Assembly: GCF_009469595.2 (NCBI RefSeq)
Contig: NZ_SSXV01000017.1
Coordinates: 1 to 64,000 of the forward strand
Origin: Thauera sp. 2A1
GTDB lineage: Bacteria > Pseudomonadota > Gammaproteobacteria > Burkholderiales > Rhodocyclaceae
Length of the DNA stretch: 64,000 nt
Direction: 5' to 3'
Shown here: one piece after another, positions 55,106 to 63,300 of the stretch
Numbering within the stretch: position 1 is the stretch's first letter
How the letters are laid out: every line of letters starts with the position of its first letter
Position numbers and translations under genes: made by a program
Notes under the pieces: generated by a model
Seen by the model: only the letters and a program-made list of their open reading frames with translations
Told to the model about the DNA's origin: nothing
The model's database searches: none

Positions 55106-55303
55106 TTATTGGGGGAGTGAGAGTGCGGCGAGGAAGCGATCGAACCCGATCCCGATCGCGTCGGTGAACACCTGCGCCAGGGACGCACTTCCGCCGTAGG
55201 GGAGCGCGAAGAGGCCAACCACGATGCCGAGGAGCACCAGCAACTCGACGGCCGACTGGCCGCGGGCCGACGCAGGCAGGATGCGGGCGCGATGTCGTTG
55301 CAT
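55106..55303 (-). CDS. Small Flp/TadE-like pseudopilin
   Basis: 65 aa. The sequence G-QSAVELLVLLGIVVGLF has a prepilin-like Gly followed by Glu at +5 and a hydrophobic helix, then a short periplasmic part (about 30 residues) with GFDRFL. It starts directly after the stop of the upstream gene (TGAATG) and ends 14 bases before rcpC. Probably a minor pilin; no function is known. Confidence 0.75.
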   Translation of the reverse strand: MQRHRARILPASARGQSAVELLVLLGIVVGLFALPYGGSASLAQVFTDAIGIGFDRFLAALSLPQ

Positions 55304-56029
55304 TCAGCGACCTCCCGGCTCGCCCGAGAGCAGGTTGAGCGTGATTGCCGTCGTGCCCGGCTGCCCCGCGTCGCTGCCAAGCCGGGTGACGATCAACAGG
55401 GCATCGCCCCCGTTTCTGCTGAACCAGAGGCTCCGCCCTGCGGCCAGCCCGTTGCCGCCGCCGGTGTGATGCATGAGGCGATAGCCGCGCGCGTGCAGGA
55501 CGGAACGAAAATGGTCGACGTTCGCGCCGATCGACTGGCTGTTGAGAAAGGTATGCAGGTGCGAATGCCTGCCCGCATCGACGGTCAAGACCGTGCTTGC
55601 GACCCGGGTGCCGGTCGGCAGGGCAAATTCGTCGAAGGGCCGGTGCCGAATCGGCGACAGGGGAGCTTCGGAGAGTGTGCCGGTGGTACCCGATGTGCCA
55701 TCGGGCCGCAAGCGCAGGGTGATCAGGCTGTCTCCCTGTTTCCGGGCGAGCACCTTCCAACCCTGCACATCCTGCTCCACCCGCTGCGAGCCGAGCCAGT
55801 GCCTGCTATGGGCAAGCACCTCGGCATAGGGGCGCGACACCTGCAACACCCGGATGCGCATCGGTGTGCCGTTGAACCTCAGCTCCGGGGCGATCTCGGT
55901 TAATTCGGTTGCGGCGAACGGCATGCGTTCGTGGGGTGCAGCTTCGACAGCGCCGAACTGCGCGAGGAGCGCTGCCAGCGCGGCGGCGTGACCACGCAGA
56001 CGCGAGGGGGGTAAGGCGGCGGTCAGCAT
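55304..56029 (-). CDS. Exported protein of unknown function in the Tad operon
   Basis: 241 aa. A hydrophobic N-terminus (residues about 10-30, HAAALAALLAQFGAVEAA) looks like a signal peptide, followed by a soluble domain with RVLQVSRPYAEVLAHSRHWL and a Gly/Ser-rich loop. I recognise no domain. GGAGG lies just before the ATG at 56029, which overlaps the stop of the TadE-like gene (ATGCTGA). An ATG at 56050 is an alternative. The position suggests a periplasmic accessory of the pilus. Confidence 0.75.
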   Translation of the reverse strand: MLTAALPPSRLRGHAAALAALLAQFGAVEAAPHERMPFAATELTEIAPELRFNGTPMRIRVLQVSRPYAEVLAHSRHWLGSQRVEQDVQGWKVLARKQGDSLITLRLRPDGTSGTTGTLSEAPLSPIRHRPFDEFALPTGTRVASTVLTVDAGRHSHLHTFLNSQSIGANVDHFRSVLHARGYRLMHHTGGGNGLAAGRSLWFSRNGGDALLIVTRLGSDAGQPGTTAITLNLLSGEPGGR

Positions 56030-56772
56030 CCGCCCTCCAGCCTGTCGCATGGCACCACGTCCGGCTTGATGTCTCCGACCCGCATGGCCGGATCGAGGAC
56101 GAGCGGCGGCAGGCGCCCGACCGTTTCACCGAGCAATTTCAGCGGCGCAATCGGATAGACGAGCGCGCGTCCGCCCGCGATGCGATCTGCCAGATCGTCG
56201 GCGCCCGCCGCTGCCCAGCCGTGTGCAAGCAGTACCTGATGGCGGCGGATTTCGAGACCGAGAGCATCGAATGGCGGCAGGTTGGCGATGTCTCGCGGCC
56301 TGACCGTGACGACGCCCTCGTGCAGCTCGCTGTCGGGGAGGCCGAAGCCACTCGTGCCCAGGATCAGGGCGGCCGGCTGCGACCCCGATCGCAGGGATCG
56401 AGTGCGCACAGCGACATCGGTCTCGACGTGCTCCAGCAGCGGCCGACCGCTGTGATCGACCCACAAGGGGTTGCGGTGGGTGGCGAAATCTCCTGCCACG
56501 TCGCCCGTCTTGATGGCCGCATCGCTGTTGCCGAAGAAGCGCCTGCGCACCTCTTGTGCCAGTTCTGCATCGGTGCGGCGCCCACCGTCGGCGCGGGCTG
56601 CTGTGGCTTCGAAAGCCAGGTAGCGCGCCGCGCTCTCCGACATGTGTGCCAGGTCCTGGTATTTGCCGAGAAGCGGAATGGCCAGGAAGAGCGGCACCAG
56701 GACGAGCATCAGCACCGCAAACTCGGCGAGGGACTGACCGCGCTGGGCGGAGGAGGCGCTTCGTCGCGTCAT
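56023..56772 (-). CDS. TadE-like pseudopilin
   Basis: 249 aa. The prepilin-like start G-QSLAEFAVLMLVLVPLFLA has Gly, Glu at +5 and a hydrophobic helix (residues 15-37), followed by a large exported domain. It overlaps the TadG-like gene upstream by 4 bases (ATGA) and the unknown gene downstream. Probable minor pilin of the Flp pilus. Confidence 0.82.
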   Translation of the reverse strand: MTRRSASSAQRGQSLAEFAVLMLVLVPLFLAIPLLGKYQDLAHMSESAARYLAFEATAARADGGRRTDAELAQEVRRRFFGNSDAAIKTGDVAGDFATHRNPLWVDHSGRPLLEHVETDVAVRTRSLRSGSQPAALILGTSGFGLPDSELHEGVVTVRPRDIANLPPFDALGLEIRRHQVLLAHGWAAAGADDLADRIAGGRALVYPIAPLKLLGETVGRLPPLVLDPAMRVGDIKPDVVPCDRLEGGC

Positions 56773-58157
56773 GGCAGCAACGCGCCTTCCTGACGTGCTG
56801 CTGCCCAGGCGCGATCGTCAGCCGTCGGACTCACCAGGCGCACCTCCCAATAGGGGCTATACAGGCTGGGGTACTCGCGCCCGCCGTCCCTGCGTTCGTC
56901 GATGCGGTCGAAGAAAACTTCTGCACGCGACAGCGCGGCCATCTCTTCGCCTGGCGGCGCCGCATTGAATTGGCGCAGGCGCCCCGATGGCTGCACGACG
57001 CTGTTGCCGCCGGACATCCGCAGGCTGCCACCTGGCTTGCTCACGCGCAGGCTGACTCCCGTTCTCGCCGATTGCGACGGCTCGAGCCGCGCGAGATCGC
57101 GTGTCGTGGGCAGGCCGCTGAATCGAGCGCCGAGTTCATCGAGATCCAGCATCGAAGGCTCGGCGTACATCTTCGTGGTGCGCCGGTTGTCGGCGTACGT
57201 GCCGCCGTGGAAACCGGTGCCCGACGCACCATCGTCGCTGTCCGCTTCCGCCGCTCCCCAGGCCAGGGAGGTGCGCCGCCAGCGCCAGCTCCCCTTGCGC
57301 AAGCGCTGACCCTGGTGCTCCAGCGTATCGATCGCACGCCACTCGTCGTAGTTGATGAGATCGGTGCCACCACGCCGCTTCAACTCGACATTGCGCTGCA
57401 GGGGCCAGATGTCGGGCCCGTCGATGGACCAGCGTCGCTCGGCGGTGAACGCGTCCCGCGACCGAAGCACCGTTTCGGCGAGCCGACCGCGCCCGTCGCC
57501 ATCGGGGTCGTCCTTCCGATACGCCTTTGTGAAGGCATCGAAACCATGACCCGTCACGATCAGCTCCGCCGACATCGCGGGGTCGATGCGATGCACGATT
57601 TCGTTTGCCAGCGTGCGCTGCGCTGCGCCGGCGCTCAGTGCCGTGTGAATGATCGACTGCGATTGCGACAGCGCCTGCGAAACCAGGTCGTGCGCTGAGA
57701 CGATGGCGGCAAGGCCTTCATCCAGGACACGCACCGCACCATCCGTCACCCCGCCGGTGACATGGTCGAGATAGGCGGTGCCGCCGAAAGCGGCAACGAG
57801 GCTTGCCAGCCGGGGATATTCTTCCGGGTCGTAGATCCAGCTCGATGCGACGTCCGCGAGCGCGTCCGCGTTGTCAACGCCAGTACCAAAGTAATGGATC
57901 CATGAAGCAAGACTCACCGCCTGGGCGATCGCGACCTGGTTCGCGACGATCGCGCGGTTGGAGTAGGCATCGAAGTTGAGCGCGCGCGCCTCGAGGACGG
58001 CCACGCTGTAGGCCGCACTGTCGGCTGCGTTCGTGATGCGGAGCTTCTCATCGACGACGCGGCCGCTGTTGAACATGAAGTACATCACCACCGCCGAGCC
58101 GAGCATGAAGAAGAGGCCGAGCGGCAGCGCCTGTCCGGCATTTCGCGTACGCATCAT
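56769..58157 (-). CDS. TadG-like pilus protein
   Basis: 462 aa. One N-terminal membrane helix (NAGQALPLGLFFMLGSAVVM) and then the TadG/Flp-associated pattern NAADSAAYSVAVLEARALNF. There is no Glu at +5, so it may stay membrane-anchored rather than be processed as a pilin. The C-terminal half is polar with many Arg and Asp residues. It overlaps the Lnt-like gene stop by 4 bases (ATGA). Confidence 0.8.
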   Translation of the reverse strand: MMRTRNAGQALPLGLFFMLGSAVVMYFMFNSGRVVDEKLRITNAADSAAYSVAVLEARALNFDAYSNRAIVANQVAIAQAVSLASWIHYFGTGVDNADALADVASSWIYDPEEYPRLASLVAAFGGTAYLDHVTGGVTDGAVRVLDEGLAAIVSAHDLVSQALSQSQSIIHTALSAGAAQRTLANEIVHRIDPAMSAELIVTGHGFDAFTKAYRKDDPDGDGRGRLAETVLRSRDAFTAERRWSIDGPDIWPLQRNVELKRRGGTDLINYDEWRAIDTLEHQGQRLRKGSWRWRRTSLAWGAAEADSDDGASGTGFHGGTYADNRRTTKMYAEPSMLDLDELGARFSGLPTTRDLARLEPSQSARTGVSLRVSKPGGSLRMSGGNSVVQPSGRLRQFNAAPPGEEMAALSRAEVFFDRIDERRDGGREYPSLYSPYWEVRLVSPTADDRAWAAARQEGALLP

Positions 58158-59713
58158 GTCCGCACCACGATGTGGGGGGCACCGCCGCGGCTGGCAGGGC
58201 CGACACCCAGCACCGCGAGCACGGCGGCAAGCGCGGCGAAGCCGACAGGGATTGCGTCGCCGTAACGCGTGTAGGGCGTCACTCCCTCGCGCGGCTGGAC
58301 TGCGGCATCCAGCACGGCGGGTCGATTCGGAGGCGCTGCCGCGACGATGCGGCCTCGATGGTCGATCGACGCGCTCCAGCCGGTATTGGCCACCCGCAGC
58401 AGCGGCTTGCCCGCCTCTGCCGCACGCGCCTGCGCAACCTGCAGGTGCTGATGCATCGGTGCGTCGCTGCCTTCCCAGCTATCGTTGGAGATGACGACAA
58501 GGTAGCCGGCGGCGGCATCCTCCGACCTCAAGGCGCTCGCGAACAGATCCTCGAAACACAGCTTCAGCGCCACCCTGACGCCTCCCATCACGATGCCGTC
58601 CTGGTCGACAAGGCCCGGGACGGTGTCGGTCATGTGCGTACCGCTCGGTCGTTCGGGTAACAGGCCCAGCAAGCCGGTGGCAGGGAGGTATTCACCGAAC
58701 GGAACGAGAAAGCGCTTGTCCCGCGTCTGCGCACCGGAAACACCGATCACCCTCGCTGAGCTGAAGTAGCCACCTGTGTCCAGGCCCGAGGGGCGAAAGA
58801 AGGAGATGAGCAGGTCACGCTTCTCCTCCGTCGCAGCACGCTCAAGAGAAGCGATGTAAGCCTCAGGCAACTGGTGCTCGAGCAGCGGCAGCGCCGTTTC
58901 GGGCAGTACGGTGACCGGAGCATCGCTCGCAAGCAACGCGCTGCGGTACTGGTCGAGCGCGCGTAACACTTGCGCACGATCGAATTTGTCGGTGGCCGGA
59001 AAATTGCCCTGCAGCAGGCGCATGCGAATCGGCTGAAGGACAGGCCGCGTCCACTCGATGGCCGTGCTTGCCAAGCCAAGGCCGACCAGCGCCGCAATGG
59101 CGGCCACCGTCGCAGGCCACTCGCGCCGGGTATGCCTGAGGCTGAGTAGCGCCAGCAAGCCACCGAGCATCACGACGACGAAGCTCAGGCCCAATGCACC
59201 AATCACTGGGAACAAGGCGCTTAAGGGGCTTCCCGGGGCCTGCGTGTAGCCCAGTTGCCCCCAGGGAAAATGGAAGCGGCTGAAGTGGCGCGCCCACTCG
59301 CCCAAGGTCCACAGGCCGGGGATGAGCAGGCCGGCGACCGCGAGGCTGCTCGTTCCCCTGCGCCAGGCCGACATGGCAATCCACGCAATCACGGCGGGCG
59401 CAGCCGAAAAGGCGAGGATGAGCACCGACGGCAGCGCATGAGCACGCAGGAGTGCATCCGATGGAGCAATGCCGGTGAAAAGCCAGCTCAGTGTCGCACC
59501 ATAAAGGCCGACCCCGAACAGACCGCCTGCGACGAGCGCGGCTGTGGGCACGGGTGCCCGGTCCGCGATCCAGGTCAACGCCAGCCCGGACAGCGGCGCC
59601 AGGAACCATGCACCATGGGGCGCGTGCGCGAAGCTCGTTGCAACACCACCGACCAGGGCCAGCGCGTGCAGGCGCAGGTTGCCGGGCAGCGGCTTGAGGA
59701 CAGTGCGCGACAT
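58154..59713 (-). CDS. Apolipoprotein N-acyltransferase (Lnt) paralogue inside the Tad operon
   Basis: 519 aa. The N-terminal half has several membrane helices (residues 1-210), and the C-terminal half is a nitrilase-type domain with the complete Lnt triad: Glu near 272 (LPETALP), Lys near 334 (DKRFLVPFGEYLP) and Cys near 386 (LKLCFEDLF), close to E. coli positions 267, 335 and 387. It would add the third acyl chain to lipoproteins. Housekeeping lnt normally sits beside the corC/ybeX-ybeY genes, which are absent here, so this looks like a second, dedicated copy. It overlaps the TadG-like gene by 4 bases. Confidence 0.88.
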   Translation of the reverse strand: MSRTVLKPLPGNLRLHALALVGGVATSFAHAPHGAWFLAPLSGLALTWIADRAPVPTAALVAGGLFGVGLYGATLSWLFTGIAPSDALLRAHALPSVLILAFSAAPAVIAWIAMSAWRRGTSSLAVAGLLIPGLWTLGEWARHFSRFHFPWGQLGYTQAPGSPLSALFPVIGALGLSFVVVMLGGLLALLSLRHTRREWPATVAAIAALVGLGLASTAIEWTRPVLQPIRMRLLQGNFPATDKFDRAQVLRALDQYRSALLASDAPVTVLPETALPLLEHQLPEAYIASLERAATEEKRDLLISFFRPSGLDTGGYFSSARVIGVSGAQTRDKRFLVPFGEYLPATGLLGLLPERPSGTHMTDTVPGLVDQDGIVMGGVRVALKLCFEDLFASALRSEDAAAGYLVVISNDSWEGSDAPMHQHLQVAQARAAEAGKPLLRVANTGWSASIDHRGRIVAAAPPNRPAVLDAAVQPREGVTPYTRYGDAIPVGFAALAAVLAVLGVGPASRGGAPHIVVRT

Positions 59714-59743
59714 CGTGACGACTTCTGAAGGACCAGCGGAAAC

Positions 59744-60013
59744 TCAGCGCCCGGTATTCCCGACGTAGTTGTCGAGCGTGCGCTTGGTGTCCGCCTGGCT
59801 CGCAGCGCTGGTCGCCGCGGCCTGCGCGCGCGATTTCGCCGAAGTTCCGTCGCTTCCTGCGATCTCGGTTGCGATCGCGGCCGTCTGATTGCGGACTGCC
59901 TGCCCGAAATACTGATACACCGCGATGGCAGCGACGGCGATGAGTGCAACGATGATGATGTACTCGGTCATTCCCTGGCCGTACTGGCCAGCCAATCCGG
60001 GTTTGCGTGACAT
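59744..60013 (-). CDS. flp: Flp-type major pilin
   Basis: 89 aa. A short leader ends at Gly before QGMTEY, followed by a hydrophobic helix YIIIVALIAVAAIAVYQYF: the Flp pattern of Gly, Glu at +5 and Tyr at +6. The mature part is small and rich in Ala, Ser and Thr, as for Flp pilins. AGGAGGAG lies 7 bases before the ATG, a strong ribosome site fitting high expression. First gene of the operon; the gap of 30 bases to the Lnt-like gene could hold a processing or attenuation site, but none is obvious. Confidence 0.9.
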   Translation of the reverse strand: MSRKPGLAGQYGQGMTEYIIIVALIAVAAIAVYQYFGQAVRNQTAAIATEIAGSDGTSAKSRAQAAATSAASQADTKRTLDNYVGNTGR

Positions 60014-60110
60014 TTCGCGCCTCCTCCTGAAAATGCGAGATGCATTAATATGGCGCGATTGAAAGCGTAGTGCAATATGTATATGCCATATTATGCGCAG
60101 GCCAGGGACT
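60014..60110 (-). promoter_or_regulatory. AT-rich promoter/operator region of the Tad operon
   Basis: The 60040-60100 stretch is clearly more AT-rich than its surroundings. A 9-bp inverted repeat TAATATGGC (60046-60054) and GCCATATTA (60085-60093) is 30 bases apart, and a near-palindrome GCAATATGTATATGC (60072-60086) lies between. On the minus strand a weak -35 TTGCAC (60075-60070) and -10 CATATT (60052-60047) are 17 bases apart. Promoter and operator roles are inferred. Confidence 0.45.
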
Positions 60111-60186
60111 GTTTTTGAAAGCAAGACAGGATGCTGCATTGCAGCACTGCTAGAATCGCGCGCTCTGCTACATCAAGGGCTCAGCC

Positions 60187-60693
60187 ATGAAACGACTCGA
60201 AAACGGATTCGAACATCTGCTCTTCTCCAGCCGCTGGCTCATGGCGCCGGTGTATTTCGGGCTGGTGCTGGCGATGCTCATCCTGCTCGTCAAGTTCGGC
60301 AAGGAGGTGTGGGGGCTGTTCGCCCACATCATGACTGCGACCGGCGGCGAGCTGATCATCGGCGTGCTGTCGCTGGTCGACATCGCGCTGATCATGAACC
60401 TGCTGATCATCATCATGTTCAGCGGCTACGAGAACTTCGTCTCGAAGATGGAGGATCTGCACAGCCACCAGGATCGCCCCGACTGGATGGGGCACATCGG
60501 CTTCTCCGACCTCAAGATCAAGCTGATCGGCTCGATCGTCGCGATCTCGGGGATCGAACTGCTCAAGGCCTTCATGAACGTCGGCAATCTCAGCGATCGT
60601 CATCTGGCGTGGATGGTGGGCATCCACATCACCTTCCTGTTCTCCGGCGTCCTGTACGCGGCGATGGACCGCATCGCCGGCAAGGGGCACTGA
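60187..60693 (+). CDS. UPF0114/YqhA family inner-membrane protein
   Basis: 168 aa with about four membrane helices (roughly residues 15-38, 55-80, 110-130, 140-160). MKRLENGFEHLLFSSRWLMAP and SGYENFVSKM are family hallmarks, and a short amphipathic stretch with HSHQDRPDWM lies between helices. Function is not established. It is divergent from flp and convergent with glnD (7 bases apart). Confidence 0.88.
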   Translation: MKRLENGFEHLLFSSRWLMAPVYFGLVLAMLILLVKFGKEVWGLFAHIMTATGGELIIGVLSLVDIALIMNLLIIIMFSGYENFVSKMEDLHSHQDRPDWMGHIGFSDLKIKLIGSIVAISGIELLKAFMNVGNLSDRHLAWMVGIHITFLFSGVLYAAMDRIAGKGH

Positions 60694-60700
60694 TCGGCGA

Positions 60701-63277
60701 CTAGACCTGCAGCCGGTCGAGGATTTCGCGCTCCACCTTCAGTACCTGGGCGTCCTGCGACAAGCAGCCACCCGAGAGCAGGAACGTATCCTCGACGCGT
60801 TCGCCGAGGGTATCGATTCGCGCCGTGTGCAGCCGTATGCCATGGCTCGCGAGCACCTCGGCCACATCGAAGAGCAGGCCAGGGCGATCGGCCGCGGTGA
60901 GCGAAAGGATGTAGTGCCGGCCCGCTTCGTCCGGACGCACACTGACCTCGGGCGTGATGGGGAAGTGTTTCACCTGGCGTGACAGTCGCCCGCGCGCCGG
61001 CCGCTCCGGTGCACCAGGATGCTTCAGGCGCTCGGCCAGTTCATGCTCGATGAGCGCGATGATGTCGCGATAGGGCATGTCATGTCCGGGATCCTGCAGC
61101 ACGAAACTGTCGAGGGCGTAGCCGTGGCGGGTGGTATGCACCTTGGCGTCCAGGATGGTGAAACCCATGCGCCCGAAAAAGCCGGTCAGCCGAACGAACA
61201 GGTCCTTCTGGTCCGGTACATAGACCATCACCTGGATGCCTGTTTCGTCGTCGACCACCCGCGCCTTGACCACCGGTTCATCCGCGGCGGGGCGATGGTA
61301 GAGGACCCGCGCATGCCATGCGATCTCGTCTGGCGTCAGGCGCATGAAGTACACCGCGTCGAGCTGCGACCAGAGCGCATCTTCGACCCCCGGCCGCAGG
61401 CCGTGATAGCGCAACAGGCGTCGTGCATCTTCCTGGCGGTCGTCCAGGCCGAGCGCCTTCGCCGGCGTCGCGCCGCGCAGCAGTCTCTGCGTGGCAAGGA
61501 AGAGATCTTCGAGCAAGCGCCCCTTCCAGCCATTCCAGACTTTCGGGCTGGTACCGCGGATGTCGGCATGGGTCAGCAGGTAAAGCGCAATCAGGCGGCG
61601 TTCGGTGCCGACAACGGCGGCGAAGCGCTGGATCACATCCGGATCGGAGGTGTCTTCCTTCTGCGCGAACTGTGACATGGTGAGGTGCTGCCCAACCAGC
61701 CAGACCACCAGTTCGACGTCCTCCGGCGGCAGGGCGTGTTGCGTGCAGAACTCGCGGGCGTCCTCCATGCCGAGCCGCGAGTGGTCGCCGCCGCGCCCCT
61801 TGGCGATGTCGTGGAAGAGGGCGGCGAGGTAGAGCAGCCAGTGTCTCGGAAAGCCAAGGACAAGGCGCGACATCAGCGGGTATTCGTGCGCGTGCTCACC
61901 CATCGTGAAACGGCGCACATTGCGCAGCACCATCAGGATGTGCTGGTCGACCGTATAAACATGGAAGAGGTCGTGCTGCATCTGGCCGACGATCTTGCGC
62001 CAGGCCGGCAGGTAGCGCGACAGGATGCCGTACTGGTTCATGCGCCGGAACGCATGCACGATGCCGCGCTTCTGCTGCACGATCTGCATGAACAGCGCAC
62101 GATGTGCCGGATCGGCACGGAACTCCGCGTTGATTCGGTTCCGGTTCAGCCACAGGGCGCGGAGCGTACGCGCCGTCATCCCCTTCAGCTCGGAGCGCTG
62201 CTGCAGGATCAGGAAGCATTCGAGCAAGGCCGCCGGATGGCGCTCGAAGGTGTCCTCGTGGCGGATGTCGAGCAGCTCGCGAACCGCCTGGAATCGCTCG
62301 CTGATGACGATGGCCGCACCGCGATCGGGAAACATCACGCTGCCGTAGTTCTGCAGCAGGATGGTATTCAGTTGCGTCACCATCTTCGCCGTCAGGTAGT
62401 AGCGCTGCATGAACACTTCGGATGCGCGCTTGCTGCCCGCGGCTTCGAGCCCCATCAGCCTGGCGAGTTTTTCCTGATGGTCGAACAGCACACGGTCTTC
62501 CGCGCGGCCGGTCAGCAGGTGCAGCCGGATGCGGACATGCTGCAGGAAGCGCTCGATGTTGCGAAGGTCGCTCGCCTCGCTGCCGGTGATCAGGCGATGC
62601 CGCGCAAGATCGCGCCAGTTGCCGCCCAGGCGCGCGGCGCGGGCGATCCAGCCCAGCATCTGGAGGTCGCGCAGGCCGCCCGGACTTTCCTTGCAATTGG
62701 GCTCGAGCGCGTAGGGCGTGTCGTTGTAGCGTGCGTAGCGCTGTTCCTGCTCGAGCCGCTTCGCCTTGAAGAAGGCGCGCGGATCCATTTGCTGGTCGTA
62801 GCGCCGCACCAGTTCGCCGAAGAGCGCCCGATCACCGGTGACCAACCGTGCCTCGAGCAGGTTGGTCTGCACGGTGATGTCCGCTTCCGATGCCTCGAGG
62901 CAGTCGTCCACGGTACGAACCGAATGGCCGATTTCCAGGCCGATGTCCCACAGCGCGCCGACCAGCGCCGACAACCTGGTTCTCAGCGCCTCGTCGGGCG
63001 CCTCAGGAAGCAGGAAGAGCAGATCGACATCGGAATGAGGGAACAACTCGCCCCGTCCGTAGCCGCCCACCGCGACCAATGCAGCCTCGGCCGGCATGCC
63101 GCAGGCGCACCACAGGCGCGTGAGCACGCGATCGACCACCTTGGCGCGCCCCTCGAGATACGCCCGGGTGCGAGGCTGGCCCTCGTACGCTGCACGCAGC
63201 CCTGCGCATTCGGACGCCAGTTCGCTGCGCAGCGCAGCGACGATGTCTTGCAGGGCTGCTTCGCCGGCTTGGCTCAT
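60701..63277 (-). CDS. glnD: GlnD, bifunctional uridylyltransferase/uridylyl-removing enzyme
   Basis: 858 aa. Senses glutamine and uridylylates or deuridylylates PII proteins to set nitrogen metabolism. Nucleotidyltransferase motif GGYGRGELFPHSDVDLL near residue 75, PII-uridylyl central region, HD hydrolase motif FHDIAKGRGGDHS near residue 490 and two C-terminal ACT domains (about 700-858). All key residues are present. It starts 23 bases after the map stop and is likely co-transcribed with map. Confidence 0.97.
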   Translation of the reverse strand: MSQAGEAALQDIVAALRSELASECAGLRAAYEGQPRTRAYLEGRAKVVDRVLTRLWCACGMPAEAALVAVGGYGRGELFPHSDVDLLFLLPEAPDEALRTRLSALVGALWDIGLEIGHSVRTVDDCLEASEADITVQTNLLEARLVTGDRALFGELVRRYDQQMDPRAFFKAKRLEQEQRYARYNDTPYALEPNCKESPGGLRDLQMLGWIARAARLGGNWRDLARHRLITGSEASDLRNIERFLQHVRIRLHLLTGRAEDRVLFDHQEKLARLMGLEAAGSKRASEVFMQRYYLTAKMVTQLNTILLQNYGSVMFPDRGAAIVISERFQAVRELLDIRHEDTFERHPAALLECFLILQQRSELKGMTARTLRALWLNRNRINAEFRADPAHRALFMQIVQQKRGIVHAFRRMNQYGILSRYLPAWRKIVGQMQHDLFHVYTVDQHILMVLRNVRRFTMGEHAHEYPLMSRLVLGFPRHWLLYLAALFHDIAKGRGGDHSRLGMEDAREFCTQHALPPEDVELVVWLVGQHLTMSQFAQKEDTSDPDVIQRFAAVVGTERRLIALYLLTHADIRGTSPKVWNGWKGRLLEDLFLATQRLLRGATPAKALGLDDRQEDARRLLRYHGLRPGVEDALWSQLDAVYFMRLTPDEIAWHARVLYHRPAADEPVVKARVVDDETGIQVMVYVPDQKDLFVRLTGFFGRMGFTILDAKVHTTRHGYALDSFVLQDPGHDMPYRDIIALIEHELAERLKHPGAPERPARGRLSRQVKHFPITPEVSVRPDEAGRHYILSLTAADRPGLLFDVAEVLASHGIRLHTARIDTLGERVEDTFLLSGGCLSQDAQVLKVEREILDRLQV

Positions 63278-63300
63278 GGCGAGGGGGGCGGGTGCCCGGG

